DNA of 64,000 nucleotides from Burkholderiales bacterium UBA2463 (lineage in GTDB: Bacteria > Pseudomonadota > Gammaproteobacteria > Burkholderiales > Burkholderiaceae_A): the NCBI GenBank assembly GCA_002342295.1, contig DDPR01000008.1, positions 212,801 through 276,800 on the forward strand, written 5' to 3'. The translations under genes were made by a program, and so were the position numbers. Below are positions 17,769 to 26,197 of this stretch, one piece after another (within the stretch, counting starts at the first letter, position 1; every line of letters begins with the position of its first letter). The notes beneath the pieces are model-generated. The model did not search any database, was not told where the DNA came from, and was given only the letters and a program-made list of their open reading frames with translations.

Positions 17769-18276
17769 TCTTCCAGACAAAGGTGGCTGAGGCTGTGTCC
17801 TTCTCGGTCTGGTCCCAGGGAAAAACGGTTGCGGAGCAGGCGACATAAACCCCCGGTGCGCAGGTCTGCGCTGAGGCCACCGCCGCACCTAGATTGAACA
17901 AGGCGTCAGAGTCAGCGCAGGCTGCGGGCGTCATCGCGCCGGTGAGCACCACGACCTGATTCGCTCTTTTGTGTTGGTTGATGATTGCTGCGCTTTTGAC
18001 GAGCGTGTCGGTTCCATGGATGACGACGATGCGGTCTTGCTTGGCTTGCACAATCCGCTGGGCCAGCGCTACGCGATGTGAGTCATCCATGTCGAGGCTA
18101 TCGATGAGCATGAGGCATTCGGTCTCAACCGAGCTGGGCAGCCGGCAGGTCGACCTCCAAGCGGACAGCCCCGTCTTGCAAAAACCAAGTTCGCCCGTTG
18201 ACGTATCGTAGGTTTTTTCGAAGGTTCCTCCCGTCGACAGGATGAGGAGCTCGAGGGGGTGTGATCCTGTATTCAT
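17743..18276 (-). CDS. Short asparaginase-like protein (N-terminal domain only)
   Basis: This 177-residue protein has the two active-site threonine motifs of L-asparaginase, STGGTFEKTY near the start and VIHGTDTLVKSA in the middle. It then has the related VVLTGAMTPAACADSDALFNLG segment. True asparaginases are about 330 residues with a C-terminal half that completes the tetramer and active site; that half is missing, and the usual AMRP and DGxxNL motifs are altered. Similar stand-alone domains occur in proteobacteria, so this is probably a natural short family rather than a truncation. Catalysis on asparagine is uncertain. It sits 7 bases after pdxA. Confidence 0.8.
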   Translation of the reverse strand: MNTGSHPLELLILSTGGTFEKTYDTSTGELGFCKTGLSAWRSTCRLPSSVETECLMLIDSLDMDDSHRVALAQRIVQAKQDRIVVIHGTDTLVKSAAIINQHKRANQVVVLTGAMTPAACADSDALFNLGAAVASAQTCAPGVYVACSATVFPWDQTEKDTASATFVWKTTSQYKTD

Positions 18277-18283
18277 AGAGGGC

Positions 18284-19258
18284 TCATTGGGCCTGCGCGA
18301 AGGCGAGCAGCAGGGCGTGTTCTAGGGATCGGGAGGAGGCGACGCCGCGGCCGGCGATGTCGAACGCGGTTCCATGGTCGACGCTTGATCGGAAAAAGGG
18401 CAGTCCGAGCGTGACATTAACGCCTTCGTCGACCCCATGCAGTTTAATGGGGATGAGGCCTTGATCGTGGTACTGACAAACGACGACATCGAAGCGCCGC
18501 GATTGTTGAGTCTCTCCGCTGGCTTGCATGAAGATGGTGTCAGCCGGCCAAGGTCCTGATGCGTCGATGCCCTCCAATTGCGCGGTATTGATTGCCGGAG
18601 TAATGATTTCGGCCTCCTCGTGACCGAAGAGACCACCTTCGGATGCGTGGGGGTTGAGCGCGGCGACGGCAACCCGGGGTCGCTTCAGCCCGGGGCAGGA
18701 CGTATTGGCAATTCGAATCGTTCTTAGGAGTGACTCTGCGGAGATCGCAGCGATCGCCTCGGAGAGGGCGAGATGAGTGCTGTGAAGCACGACTCGAAGC
18801 GAAGGGGTTGCGAGCATCATGCGCACGTCCGGAGGCGATGTCGGGTTTGAGAGATGGGCCAGGAGTTCTGTGTGACCAGGCCAGGTGTGCCCTGCGAGTG
18901 CAAGCGCAGACTTACTGACTGGGGCGGTAACGAGGGATGCGGCCTGCGTTGCGCAGAAGGTGGCGGCCGCCGCAATGGCACGGTATGCCGTCTCGCCTGC
19001 CTCTCGAGATGGAAGTCCGGGGGTGTAGTGGCCCGGGCCGCCGACATCCTCAACGATCAGATCGTCTACGGGAATGGCGAGGCGATGAGCCTCTTGGTAG
19101 AGGTGTTTGGCGTCTGCGAAGACGCGTGTGAAGGGGCGCAGCTGAGGCTGGGCGTGGAGCGCCTTCAGCGTGATTTCTGGGCCGACGCCCGCAGGGTCCC
19201 CCGCGGTGAGGGCGATAGAATGGGGACGGCTCGGGCGCGGCCCGATCGAAGCGCTCAT
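18284..19258 (-). CDS. pdxA: 4-hydroxythreonine-4-phosphate dehydrogenase
   Basis: PdxA oxidises 4-phosphohydroxy-L-threonine in the DXP-dependent route to pyridoxal 5'-phosphate. Landmarks are IALTAGDPAGVGPEI, the metal-site regions AGHTWPGHTELLA and VVCQYHDQGLIPIKL, and the late VDHGTAFDIAG. I prefer ATG 19258 (324 residues, MSASIGPRPSRPHS...). A TTG at 19276 would add six residues, and neither has a clear ribosome-binding site. The gene is divergent from the TSUP permease gene and followed by the asparaginase-like gene on the same strand. Confidence 0.95.
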   Translation of the reverse strand: MSASIGPRPSRPHSIALTAGDPAGVGPEITLKALHAQPQLRPFTRVFADAKHLYQEAHRLAIPVDDLIVEDVGGPGHYTPGLPSREAGETAYRAIAAAATFCATQAASLVTAPVSKSALALAGHTWPGHTELLAHLSNPTSPPDVRMMLATPSLRVVLHSTHLALSEAIAAISAESLLRTIRIANTSCPGLKRPRVAVAALNPHASEGGLFGHEEAEIITPAINTAQLEGIDASGPWPADTIFMQASGETQQSRRFDVVVCQYHDQGLIPIKLHGVDEGVNVTLGLPFFRSSVDHGTAFDIAGRGVASSRSLEHALLLAFAQAQ

Positions 19259-19292
19259 GGTTAGATGATCGCTCAAAGCGCTGGATGGGGGG

Positions 19293-20093
19293 ATGGCCCT
19301 GGGGTCTGTTGATGAGGTTTTGATGTTTTTGGGGCTTGCTGCCTTTTGCGCGGGATTCGTGGACGCGATTGTGGGCGGCGGCGGGCTTATTCAGGTTCCC
19401 GCTCTCTTTGGCAGCTTTCCCTCTCAGTCTGCCGCAAGTCTTTTTGGGACCAATAAGGTTGCCTCCGTGAGTGGTACATCGTTTGCGGCTTGGCGTTACT
19501 TGCGAGTCGTGAGGTTACCCTGGACGGTGGTTGTGCCGGCCGTTCTGAGTGCCGGTGTGTTCTCGTGGGTGGGCGCGAGCCTGGTGAGTCTTTTGCCCCG
19601 CGTTGTCGCGCAGCCCCTCGTGCTGTTCTTGTTGGTCGTGGTCGCGGCGGCAACCCTTCGAAAGCCGACACTTGGTCTGGTTCACGAGCCTCGGTTCGAG
19701 GGCGGGCGGGCCATGTTGGCCTCGGCGCTGGTGGGGTCGGCGCTGGGCTTCTATGACGGGTTTTTTGGACCGGGTACGGGCGCGTTTTTAATTTTCGTTT
19801 TCGTTCGTTGGTTTGGGTACGACTTTCTACATGCCTCCGCGGCGAGCAAAATGGTAAATGTGACCACCAACTTTGGGGCTCTGCTCTTTTTCATCCCACA
19901 GGGAGAAGTGATCTGGGCGGCGGCCTTCGTCATGGCGGGCTGCAATATTGCGGGCTCTTTTTTGGGCACAAGGACTGCCGTGAGGCGGGGGAGCGCTTTT
20001 GTGAGGGTCTTCTTTCTTGGACTCCTGGCCGTCATGATTCTCAGAATGGCCTGGACGACGGCCGAATTGATGGCGTGGGTTGATCCAATCTAG
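19293..20093 (+). CDS. TSUP-family membrane permease (TauE/SafE)
   Basis: This 266-residue integral membrane protein has about eight hydrophobic segments. It carries the family start FCAGFVDAIVGGGGLIQVPAL with its glycine run, the SLFGTNKVASVSGT motif, and the second-half repeat GFYDGFFGPGTGAFLI. Members export or import small organic or sulfur-containing anions such as sulfite, sulfoacetate or taurine; the substrate cannot be read here. GGGGG stands just before ATG 19293. It may share a transcript with the two dehydrogenases downstream (18-base gap). Confidence 0.9.
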   Translation: MALGSVDEVLMFLGLAAFCAGFVDAIVGGGGLIQVPALFGSFPSQSAASLFGTNKVASVSGTSFAAWRYLRVVRLPWTVVVPAVLSAGVFSWVGASLVSLLPRVVAQPLVLFLLVVVAAATLRKPTLGLVHEPRFEGGRAMLASALVGSALGFYDGFFGPGTGAFLIFVFVRWFGYDFLHASAASKMVNVTTNFGALLFFIPQGEVIWAAAFVMAGCNIAGSFLGTRTAVRRGSAFVRVFFLGLLAVMILRMAWTTAELMAWVDPI

Positions 20094-20111
20094 AAAGGGT
20101 GGGGGCGGGGG

Positions 20112-21596
20112 ATGCAGCATGTTGCAGATGTTCAGTTAAGCGAGAGGTCACTGCTAAGGACCGATGGGTGGATTGATGGTGCTTGGGTCGGTGCCGATTC
20201 GGGTGCGCGTTTCGAGGTTCGGAATCCAGCCTCTGGCGAGGTGCTCTCGAGGGTTGCTCATATGGGCGCGGTCGAGGCCCTCAGGGCGGTTGATGCCGCC
20301 CAGGCCGCTTTTGCGGGGTGGCGGGCTCGCAGCGCGAAAGAGCGGGCGCAGATCCTGAGGGCCTGGTTCTCACTTATCGTTTCCCACAGCGATGACCTCG
20401 CGCGACTCATGACGCTTGAGCAGGGAAAGCCCCTGGCGGAGGCCAAGGGCGAAGTGATTTACGGCGCGAGCTTTGTAGAGTGGTTTGCGGAGGAGGCTCG
20501 CCGAACCTATGGGGAGGTCATCCCCTCCACAGGCTCGGATCGGGAACTTCTTGTTTTTAAGGAGCCGATTGGCGTTGCTGCAGCGATCACGCCATGGAAC
20601 TTTCCTTTGGCGATGATTACTCGAAAGTGTGCACCTGCACTCGCCGCAGGCTGCACTGTCGTTGTAAAGCCCGCTGAGGCAACGCCCTTGACTGCCCTTG
20701 CCCTGGCGGAACTTTCCCAACGAGCTGGCTTCCCACCGGGGGTGTTCAACGTCGTCGTTGCTGATGCCGAGCTTGCGCCGGAGATCGGCCAGGCCTGGTG
20801 CAGGGACGGGCGAGTTCGAAAGCTATCGTTCACTGGATCGACCGAGGTGGGGCGGATCTTGTTTCGACAGTCTGCAGAGACGATTAAAAAGTTGTCTCTG
20901 GAGCTTGGGGGGAACGCCCCTTTCATTGTGTTTGACGATGCCGATGTGGACGCCGCTGTTGTCGGTTTGCTTGCTTCGAAGTTTCGCAATGCTGGGCAGA
21001 CCTGCGTGTGCGCGAATCGAATTTACGTTCAGGCGGGGATTTACGATGCCTTTGCCCAAAGGCTTGCCGAGCAGGTTCGGGCGCTTCGTGTTGGGCCCGG
21101 CACTGAAGCGGGTATCCAGATTGGACCCCTCATTGAGGCAGCCGCTCTTCAGAAGGTTCGAGAGCATATTTCGGATGCGGTGGGGCAAGGGGCCAGCGTG
21201 CTTGTTGGTGGTGAGCCCCACGCCCTCGGTGGTCTTTTTTTCCAGCCAACCGTTCTTGTTGATGTCCACGAGGGGATGCGCATTGCCCACGAAGAGACCT
21301 TTGGTCCGGTGGCCCCCTTGTTTGTCTTTGAGACGGAGGAGGAGGTTGTGAGGCGGGCGAACGCCACGGTCTTTGGGCTGGCAGCCTATTTCTACTCCCG
21401 CGATTTGGGGCGCGTTTTTCGTGTCGCTCACGCGCTAGAGGCAGGAATGGTGGCCGTTAATAGCGGCGTCTTTTCGAATGAGGTGGCGCCTTTTGGTGGC
21501 GTAAAACAGTCCGGGCTCGGTCGGGAGGGTTCTCGCCACGGGATCGACGAGTATCTTGAGATGAAGTACGTGACCCTCGGAGGACTTGGCGCGTGA
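20112..21596 (+). CDS. gabD: NAD(P)-dependent succinate-semialdehyde-type dehydrogenase
   Basis: This 494-residue aldehyde dehydrogenase most resembles succinate-semialdehyde dehydrogenase (GabD-like). That enzyme feeds GABA or related carbon into the TCA cycle as succinate. The NAD-binding turn FTGSTEVG, the catalytic glutamate in LELGGNAPF and the nucleophile Cys298 in GQTCVCANR are present. The second cysteine, two residues on, is common in this subfamily. The tail VAPFGGVKQSGLGREGSRHGIDEYLEMKY is also typical. The substrate is inferred from subfamily resemblance. It overlaps the following alcohol dehydrogenase by 4 bases (GTGA), suggesting a joint alcohol-aldehyde-acid oxidation route. 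Confidence 0.88.
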   Translation: MQHVADVQLSERSLLRTDGWIDGAWVGADSGARFEVRNPASGEVLSRVAHMGAVEALRAVDAAQAAFAGWRARSAKERAQILRAWFSLIVSHSDDLARLMTLEQGKPLAEAKGEVIYGASFVEWFAEEARRTYGEVIPSTGSDRELLVFKEPIGVAAAITPWNFPLAMITRKCAPALAAGCTVVVKPAEATPLTALALAELSQRAGFPPGVFNVVVADAELAPEIGQAWCRDGRVRKLSFTGSTEVGRILFRQSAETIKKLSLELGGNAPFIVFDDADVDAAVVGLLASKFRNAGQTCVCANRIYVQAGIYDAFAQRLAEQVRALRVGPGTEAGIQIGPLIEAAALQKVREHISDAVGQGASVLVGGEPHALGGLFFQPTVLVDVHEGMRIAHEETFGPVAPLFVFETEEEVVRRANATVFGLAAYFYSRDLGRVFRVAHALEAGMVAVNSGVFSNEVAPFGGVKQSGLGREGSRHGIDEYLEMKYVTLGGLGA

Positions 21597-22735
21597 TTGA
21601 GGGCTCGGCGCTGAGGGTTCGGGCTGCAGTCCTTCGGACGACCGGTGCAAAGGCCCCCTTCTCGAGCAGCCGACCCCTGAGCGTTGAGTCGGTTGAGCTT
21701 GATCCGCCGGGGCCGGGGGAACTCCGAGTTCGAATTCGGGCTGCAGGCCTGTGTCATTCAGACTTATCTGCGATCAACGGTGATCGGCCTTGGCCCACCC
21801 CCTTGGTCGTCGGTCACGAGGCTGCGGGAGAGGTTTTGGGTGTTGGCCCCGGGGTGACTCGGTTTTCTCCGGGTGACGCCGTGGTCATGGTGTTCAAGCC
21901 AATCTGCGGGCATTGTGTTCCTTGCCTGACCGGACGCGGGGTGTTGTGTGAGCCCGGAAGTGCTTCGAACGCCGCGGCGAGCCTCTTTGGCGGACACCAC
22001 CGACTGAGCTGGATGGGGAGACCTCTTCATCACCACATGGGTGTTGCGGCCTTCTCGGAGCAGGTCGTCATCTCGGAATACTCCGCGGTTCGTCTCGAAC
22101 CCGGCCTGCCGTGGGAGGTCGCTGCGCTGTTTGGCTGTGCGGTGCTTACAGGGGCTGGCGCAGTGTTCAATACTGGCCGAGTGCGCGCGGGCGACTCCGT
22201 TGCAGTGGTTGGGCTTGGTGCTGTCGGTGCCGCCGCCTTGTTGGCCGCACGGGCTGCTGGCGCGACGACTCGCATTGCTGTGGACCGAGTCCCCGAGAAG
22301 CTCGACTTCGCGAGGACGCTTGGGGCGACCCATGTGGTGCTTGCGACGGATAGCGACGCAGTGGAGCAGGTTCGGGCGGCTTCCGGGGGCGGTGTTGATC
22401 GCGCCTTTGAGATGGCGGGCGCCGTGTCTGCCCTTGATTTGGCTTACCGAGTCGTGAAAAGGGGTGGAACCATGGTCTCTGCGGGGTTGCCGAGGCCGGA
22501 TGCGCAGTGGCCCCTGCAGGCTGTGTCTCTTATCGCCGAGGAGAAGACGGTCCAAGGGAGCTATATGGGGTCCTCTGTGCCCGCGCGAGACATTCCGCGC
22601 TACATCAGCCTTTACCAACAGGGGCTTTTGCCGGTCAATCTGCTTTTGGATCGGACCATTGGTTTGGACGATCTCAACGAGGCTCTGGACACGCTGGATC
22701 AGGGGAGGGCCGTCCGGCAGGTGGTCATTTTTTAG
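21593..22735 (+). CDS. Zinc-dependent alcohol dehydrogenase (MDR superfamily)
   Basis: This is a 380-residue medium-chain dehydrogenase. The catalytic zinc region is CHSDLSAING and GHEAAGEVLGVG. The structural zinc loop has four cysteines in CGHCVPCLTGRGVLC. The nucleotide-binding turn is VVGLGAVGAAALLAARA. The set resembles class III/long-chain alcohol dehydrogenases, but the substrate is not defined. It starts at GTG 21593, inside the preceding dehydrogenase stop. Its own stop codon, TAG at 22733-22735, shares its last base with the parS palindrome. Confidence 0.9.
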   Translation: MIEGSALRVRAAVLRTTGAKAPFSSSRPLSVESVELDPPGPGELRVRIRAAGLCHSDLSAINGDRPWPTPLVVGHEAAGEVLGVGPGVTRFSPGDAVVMVFKPICGHCVPCLTGRGVLCEPGSASNAAASLFGGHHRLSWMGRPLHHHMGVAAFSEQVVISEYSAVRLEPGLPWEVAALFGCAVLTGAGAVFNTGRVRAGDSVAVVGLGAVGAAALLAARAAGATTRIAVDRVPEKLDFARTLGATHVVLATDSDAVEQVRAASGGGVDRAFEMAGAVSALDLAYRVVKRGGTMVSAGLPRPDAQWPLQAVSLIAEEKTVQGSYMGSSVPARDIPRYISLYQQGLLPVNLLLDRTIGLDDLNEALDTLDQGRAVRQVVIF

Positions 22736-22748
22736 TTTCACGTGAAAC
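22735..22748. promoter_or_regulatory. parS: parS centromere site
   Basis: GTTTCACGTGAAAC is a perfect 14-base palindrome and the core of the universal chromosomal parS consensus TGTTTCACGTGAAACA; the right flanking A also matches. It sits in the gap between the alcohol dehydrogenase and mnmG, 2.6 kb upstream of parA-parB. ParB binds such sites and spreads to form the partition complex near the origin. Confidence 0.93.
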
Positions 22749-22775
22749 ACCATAGGCGGGGAGCCCCAAAGTTTC

Positions 22776-22781
22776 TATAAT
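22776..22781 (+). promoter_or_regulatory. Possible -10 box upstream of mnmG
   Basis: TATAAT is a perfect -10 hexamer 29 bases before the mnmG GTG. No good -35 lies 17 bases upstream. The parS palindrome ends 27 bases before it, so ParB bound there could affect this promoter. It is supported only by the single hexamer. Confidence 0.4.
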
Positions 22782-22810
22782 CCGCCGTCTCAGATGTCCG
22801 AGGATGGACG

Positions 22811-24706
22811 GTGGATTTTCCAACCCCTTTTGATGTGATTGTGGTGGGCGGCGGGCACGCGGGCACCGAGGCTGCGCTGGCCTCCGCTCGCTCGGGCGCA
22901 AGCACGCTCTTGCTGACGCACGCCCTGGAGACGCTCGGGCAGATGTCTTGCAATCCATCGATTGGTGGCATTGGCAAGGGCCACCTCGTGAAAGAGGTTG
23001 ACGCGTTGGGTGGTGCGATGGCCTTGGCGACGGACCGGGCGGGGATTCAGTTTCGTATTTTGAACGGGTCCAAGGGCCCAGCTGTTCGGGCCACAAGGGC
23101 GCAGGCCGATCGCGTTCTCTACCGCCAAGCCATTCGGGAGGCGCTAGAGAACCAAGACGGGCTGCGGCTTTTTGCTCAGGGCGTCGATGATTTGCTCTTG
23201 GAGGGCGGTCGCGTATCGGGCGTCAAGACCCAGGCTGGCATTGTTTTTCGCGCGCGCGCGGTGGTGCTCACAGCGGGAACCTTCTTAAACGGAAGAATCC
23301 ATGTGGGCCTCGAGCACTTCTCTGCGGGCCGAGCGGGCGATCCGCCGGCCATTGCCCTCTCTGAGTGTCTGCGGGCGCTCGGCCTCCCTCAGGGCCGACT
23401 TAAAACCGGAACGCCACCCCGTCTCGATGGCCGAACGATAGACTGGGGCGTCCTCGAAGAGCAGCCGGGTGATCTCGATCCAGTCCCCGTTTTCTCCTTT
23501 AGAGGCCGGGCCGACATGCACCCCCAACAGGTCTCTTGTTTTGTGACCCACACCAACTCGCAGACGCATGACGCTATTCGTCGGGGACTCGACCGATCGC
23601 CAATGTTTACCGGCGTGATCGAGGGCGTTGGCCCAAGATATTGTCCGTCTATCGAAGACAAGGTGCATCGATTTGCGGATAAGGAGAGTCACCAGATCTA
23701 TCTTGAGCCCGAAGGGCTCACGACCCACGAGGTGTATCCCAATGGCATCTCGACGAGCCTGCCTTTTGATGTGCAGCTCGAGATCGTTCATTCGATGCGA
23801 GGGCTTGCCCAGGCCCACATTCTTCGGCCTGGCTATGCCATTGAATACGACTACTTCGATCCGCGCGCGCTCAAATCCAGCCTTGAGACTCGCGCCATCT
23901 CGGGGCTCTTTTTTGCGGGCCAGATCAACGGAACAACAGGCTATGAGGAGGCCGCCGCCCAAGGGCTGCTGGCGGGGTTGAATGCTGCGAGGCTGGCGGC
24001 AGACCAGGAGGCCTGGACTCCCGGTCGACATGAGTCCTACCTTGGGGTGATGGTGGATGATCTGGTCACGCGGGGGGTCACGGAGCCTTACCGAATGTTC
24101 ACGAGTCGTGCGGAGTATCGGCTCAGCCTTCGAGAGGACAACGCAGATCTGCGCCTCACGCCGATTGGTCGTCAGCTTGGGCTGGTCGACGACCCCACTT
24201 GGGTCGCGTTCGAGGCTAAGCGAGAGGCCATCGAGCGCGAGCTCTCTCGAATGCGCGCCACCATCTTTAACCCGGTTCATTTCGATGCGGCCGAGCTGGC
24301 TGCTGCGCTGCCGGGGGTGAACGTCCAGCGAGAGTGTCCAATGATTGAACTCCTTCGTCGCCCGGAAGTAAGTTTTGAGGCCTTGTCTGCTCTCGTGCCC
24401 GGCTCGTCTGATGACCCCCAAGTGCGTCAACAGGTCGAGATTCAGGTGAAGTATGAGGGCTATATCAACCGCCAAAAAGACGAAGTGGCTCGCCAGGCCG
24501 CGCAAGAGGGAACAGTCATTCCCGAGGATTTCGCTTACGAGGAAGTCACTGGCCTCTCCATTGAGGTCCAACAAAAGCTCGGTAAGGCCATGCCACGAAC
24601 GCTCGGTCAGGCCTCTCGGGTCTCAGGCGTCACCCCTGCCGCAATATCCTTGCTCTGGATCCATCTGAAAAGGAAGCGCACCCCCGCACAGCTCCATGCC
24701 GACTAG
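22811..24706 (+). CDS. mnmG: tRNA uridine-5-carboxymethylaminomethyl modification enzyme MnmG (GidA)
   Basis: MnmG is the FAD-dependent partner of MnmE in wobble-uridine modification. The FAD-binding turn GGGHAGTEAALASAR is followed by GQMSCNPSIGGIGKGHLVKE. The conserved middle regions KTGTPPRLDG and FVTHTN are present, and the second FAD segment GLFFAGQINGTTGYEEAA is intact. The C-terminal helical domain supplies MnmE and tRNA contacts. At 631 residues it is full length. Translation starts at GTG 22811 with GAGGA upstream. Its last 11 bases overlap rsmG. Confidence 0.97.
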   Translation: MDFPTPFDVIVVGGGHAGTEAALASARSGASTLLLTHALETLGQMSCNPSIGGIGKGHLVKEVDALGGAMALATDRAGIQFRILNGSKGPAVRATRAQADRVLYRQAIREALENQDGLRLFAQGVDDLLLEGGRVSGVKTQAGIVFRARAVVLTAGTFLNGRIHVGLEHFSAGRAGDPPAIALSECLRALGLPQGRLKTGTPPRLDGRTIDWGVLEEQPGDLDPVPVFSFRGRADMHPQQVSCFVTHTNSQTHDAIRRGLDRSPMFTGVIEGVGPRYCPSIEDKVHRFADKESHQIYLEPEGLTTHEVYPNGISTSLPFDVQLEIVHSMRGLAQAHILRPGYAIEYDYFDPRALKSSLETRAISGLFFAGQINGTTGYEEAAAQGLLAGLNAARLAADQEAWTPGRHESYLGVMVDDLVTRGVTEPYRMFTSRAEYRLSLREDNADLRLTPIGRQLGLVDDPTWVAFEAKREAIERELSRMRATIFNPVHFDAAELAAALPGVNVQRECPMIELLRRPEVSFEALSALVPGSSDDPQVRQQVEIQVKYEGYINRQKDEVARQAAQEGTVIPEDFAYEEVTGLSIEVQQKLGKAMPRTLGQASRVSGVTPAAISLLWIHLKRKRTPAQLHAD

Positions 24707-25385
24707 GGCTCAGCCGACCCTTCGGGACCTTCTTCTCGCGGGGTGGCAACAGCCGAGCCACCCGCTCAGTCCGGCCGCCCAAGATGAGCTCCTGTTGTTC
24801 TTGAGTGAGCTGCATCACTGGAATCAAGTTCATAGCCTTACCGCGGTAAAAACCGAGTCGGAGGCCGTGAGCCGCCACCTGCTCGATGCGCTCTCCTGTT
24901 GGCCCAGCCTCAGTGCAAAGCTTTCTGGGCTTGAGGCGCCGCGACTTCTCGATGTGGGCTCGGGGACGGGTGTGCCGGGCATTCCCCTTGCAATCGTCCT
25001 TCCCGATCTGCGGGTGACGCTGGTTGAGCGCGTGGCCCGCAAGGCGGCTTTCCTCCGCCATGTGTGCGCCCGGCTCGGCCTCAACGCTCGAGTCCGAGTC
25101 GAGCAAGTCGACGTTCGAGACCTCAGTGACGAGTCCGGCTATGCGATCATTGCATCCCGAGCCTTTGCCGCACTTGAGCAGTTTTTAGACTTGACATGGC
25201 CCCTCTCCGGCGCTCAGACCCAGTGGCTATACATGGCCGGAAAGCTTAATGAAATCAAAGGTTTATCTGCAACTTTTTACGCTCACCCGACATGTCCGGA
25301 GCGATTCGTTTTGGATTCGATCGAAGATGTCGGCCGCGAGCGTTCTGTTGAGCGTCATCTAATCTGGTTGAGGAGAGCGAACTGA
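24696..25385 (+). CDS. rsmG: 16S rRNA (guanine-527 N7)-methyltransferase RsmG (GidB)
   Basis: RsmG methylates G527 of 16S rRNA. The SAM-binding motif DVGSGTGVPGIPLAIV and the preceding NQVHSLTAVKTESEAVSRHLLDAL are typical of the family. At 229 residues the length is normal. It overlaps mnmG by 11 bases upstream. Downstream, its stop TGA (25383-25385) overlaps a CTG that is the likely start of parA. The mnmG-rsmG-parA-parB order is the standard origin-proximal cluster. Confidence 0.97.
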   Translation: MPTRAQPTLRDLLLAGWQQPSHPLSPAAQDELLLFLSELHHWNQVHSLTAVKTESEAVSRHLLDALSCWPSLSAKLSGLEAPRLLDVGSGTGVPGIPLAIVLPDLRVTLVERVARKAAFLRHVCARLGLNARVRVEQVDVRDLSDESGYAIIASRAFAALEQFLDLTWPLSGAQTQWLYMAGKLNEIKGLSATFYAHPTCPERFVLDSIEDVGRERSVERHLIWLRRAN

Positions 25386-26197
25386 ACACGCAAGGCCGAG
25401 GAGCCCATATCTTCGCCGTGGCCAACCAAAAGGGCGGCGTTGGAAAAACCACGACCACGGTCAATCTTGCCGCTGCACTGGCCCGGTTGGGTTATCGAGC
25501 CCTGCTCGTGGACCTGGACCCCCAGGGCAATGCGACCATGGGAAGTGGGATAAACAAGTCATCCCTCACTTCCTCTGTGTATCCCATGCTCGTGGGGCTT
25601 AAATCTCTTCAAGAGGTCAGGCTGCGGTCGCCAGACGGCTTTGATGTGTTGCCCGCCAATCGAGAGCTTGCGGGGGCAGAGGTTGAGTTGGTGGACTTTG
25701 AGGCACGTGAGCATCGCCTGCGAGAGGCCTTGGCCAGCGTTTCGAGCGATTACGACATCGTGCTTGTTGACTGCCCCCCCTCGCTCTCCCTTCTCACGCT
25801 AAACGGCCTGTGCGCTGCCCACGGCGTGATTATTCCTATGCAGTGCGAGTATTTCGCGCTCGAGGGCCTCTCTGACTTGGTGAACTCGATTAAGCGTGTT
25901 CATGCGGGCTTGAATCGAGACCTGCGGATCATTGGTCTGCTGCGAGTCATGTTCGATCCTCGGATGACGCTCTCTCAGCAAGTCAGTGAACAGCTTGAGA
26001 CACACTTCAGTGACAAGGTTTTCAAGACGGTAATTCCAAGAAACGTGAGACTGGCCGAGGCCCCAAGCCATGGCCTGCCCGGGGTGAGCTATGACCCCTC
26101 CTCGCGAGGGTCCCTTGCTTATGTGGCCTTTGCGCAAGAGCTGTTGGACCGTCTTGGTTTTGCTCTGCCAGAGGGCCAGCTGGAGACGAAAGTATGA
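25382..26197 (+). CDS. parA: Chromosome partitioning ATPase ParA (Soj), probable CTG start
   Basis: ParA is the deviant Walker ATPase that moves ParB-parS complexes. The P-loop KGGVGKTTTT and the downstream VLVDCPPSLSLLTLNGL are intact. The first ordinary start, GTG 25418, would begin at MANQKGGVGK and remove the first beta-strand (HIFAV), which the fold needs. In-frame CTG at 25382 restores it and gives 271 residues. That CTG has AGGAG six bases upstream and overlaps the rsmG stop as CTGA, like other junctions in the window. I therefore favour the CTG start. It overlaps parB by 4 bases. Confidence 0.9.
   Translation: MNTQGRGAHIFAVANQKGGVGKTTTTVNLAAALARLGYRALLVDLDPQGNATMGSGINKSSLTSSVYPMLVGLKSLQEVRLRSPDGFDVLPANRELAGAEVELVDFEAREHRLREALASVSSDYDIVLVDCPPSLSLLTLNGLCAAHGVIIPMQCEYFALEGLSDLVNSIKRVHAGLNRDLRIIGLLRVMFDPRMTLSQQVSEQLETHFSDKVFKTVIPRNVRLAEAPSHGLPGVSYDPSSRGSLAYVAFAQELLDRLGFALPEGQLETKV

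Noticed and set aside
21764..22753. 329-codon minus-strand frame opposite the alcohol dehydrogenase
   Set aside because: It has no domain, no ribosome-binding site, and the plus-strand gene is a convincing zinc dehydrogenase.
23285..24574. 429-codon minus-strand frame opposite mnmG
   Set aside because: It is fully antisense to MnmG, whose motifs are intact throughout; composition shadow.
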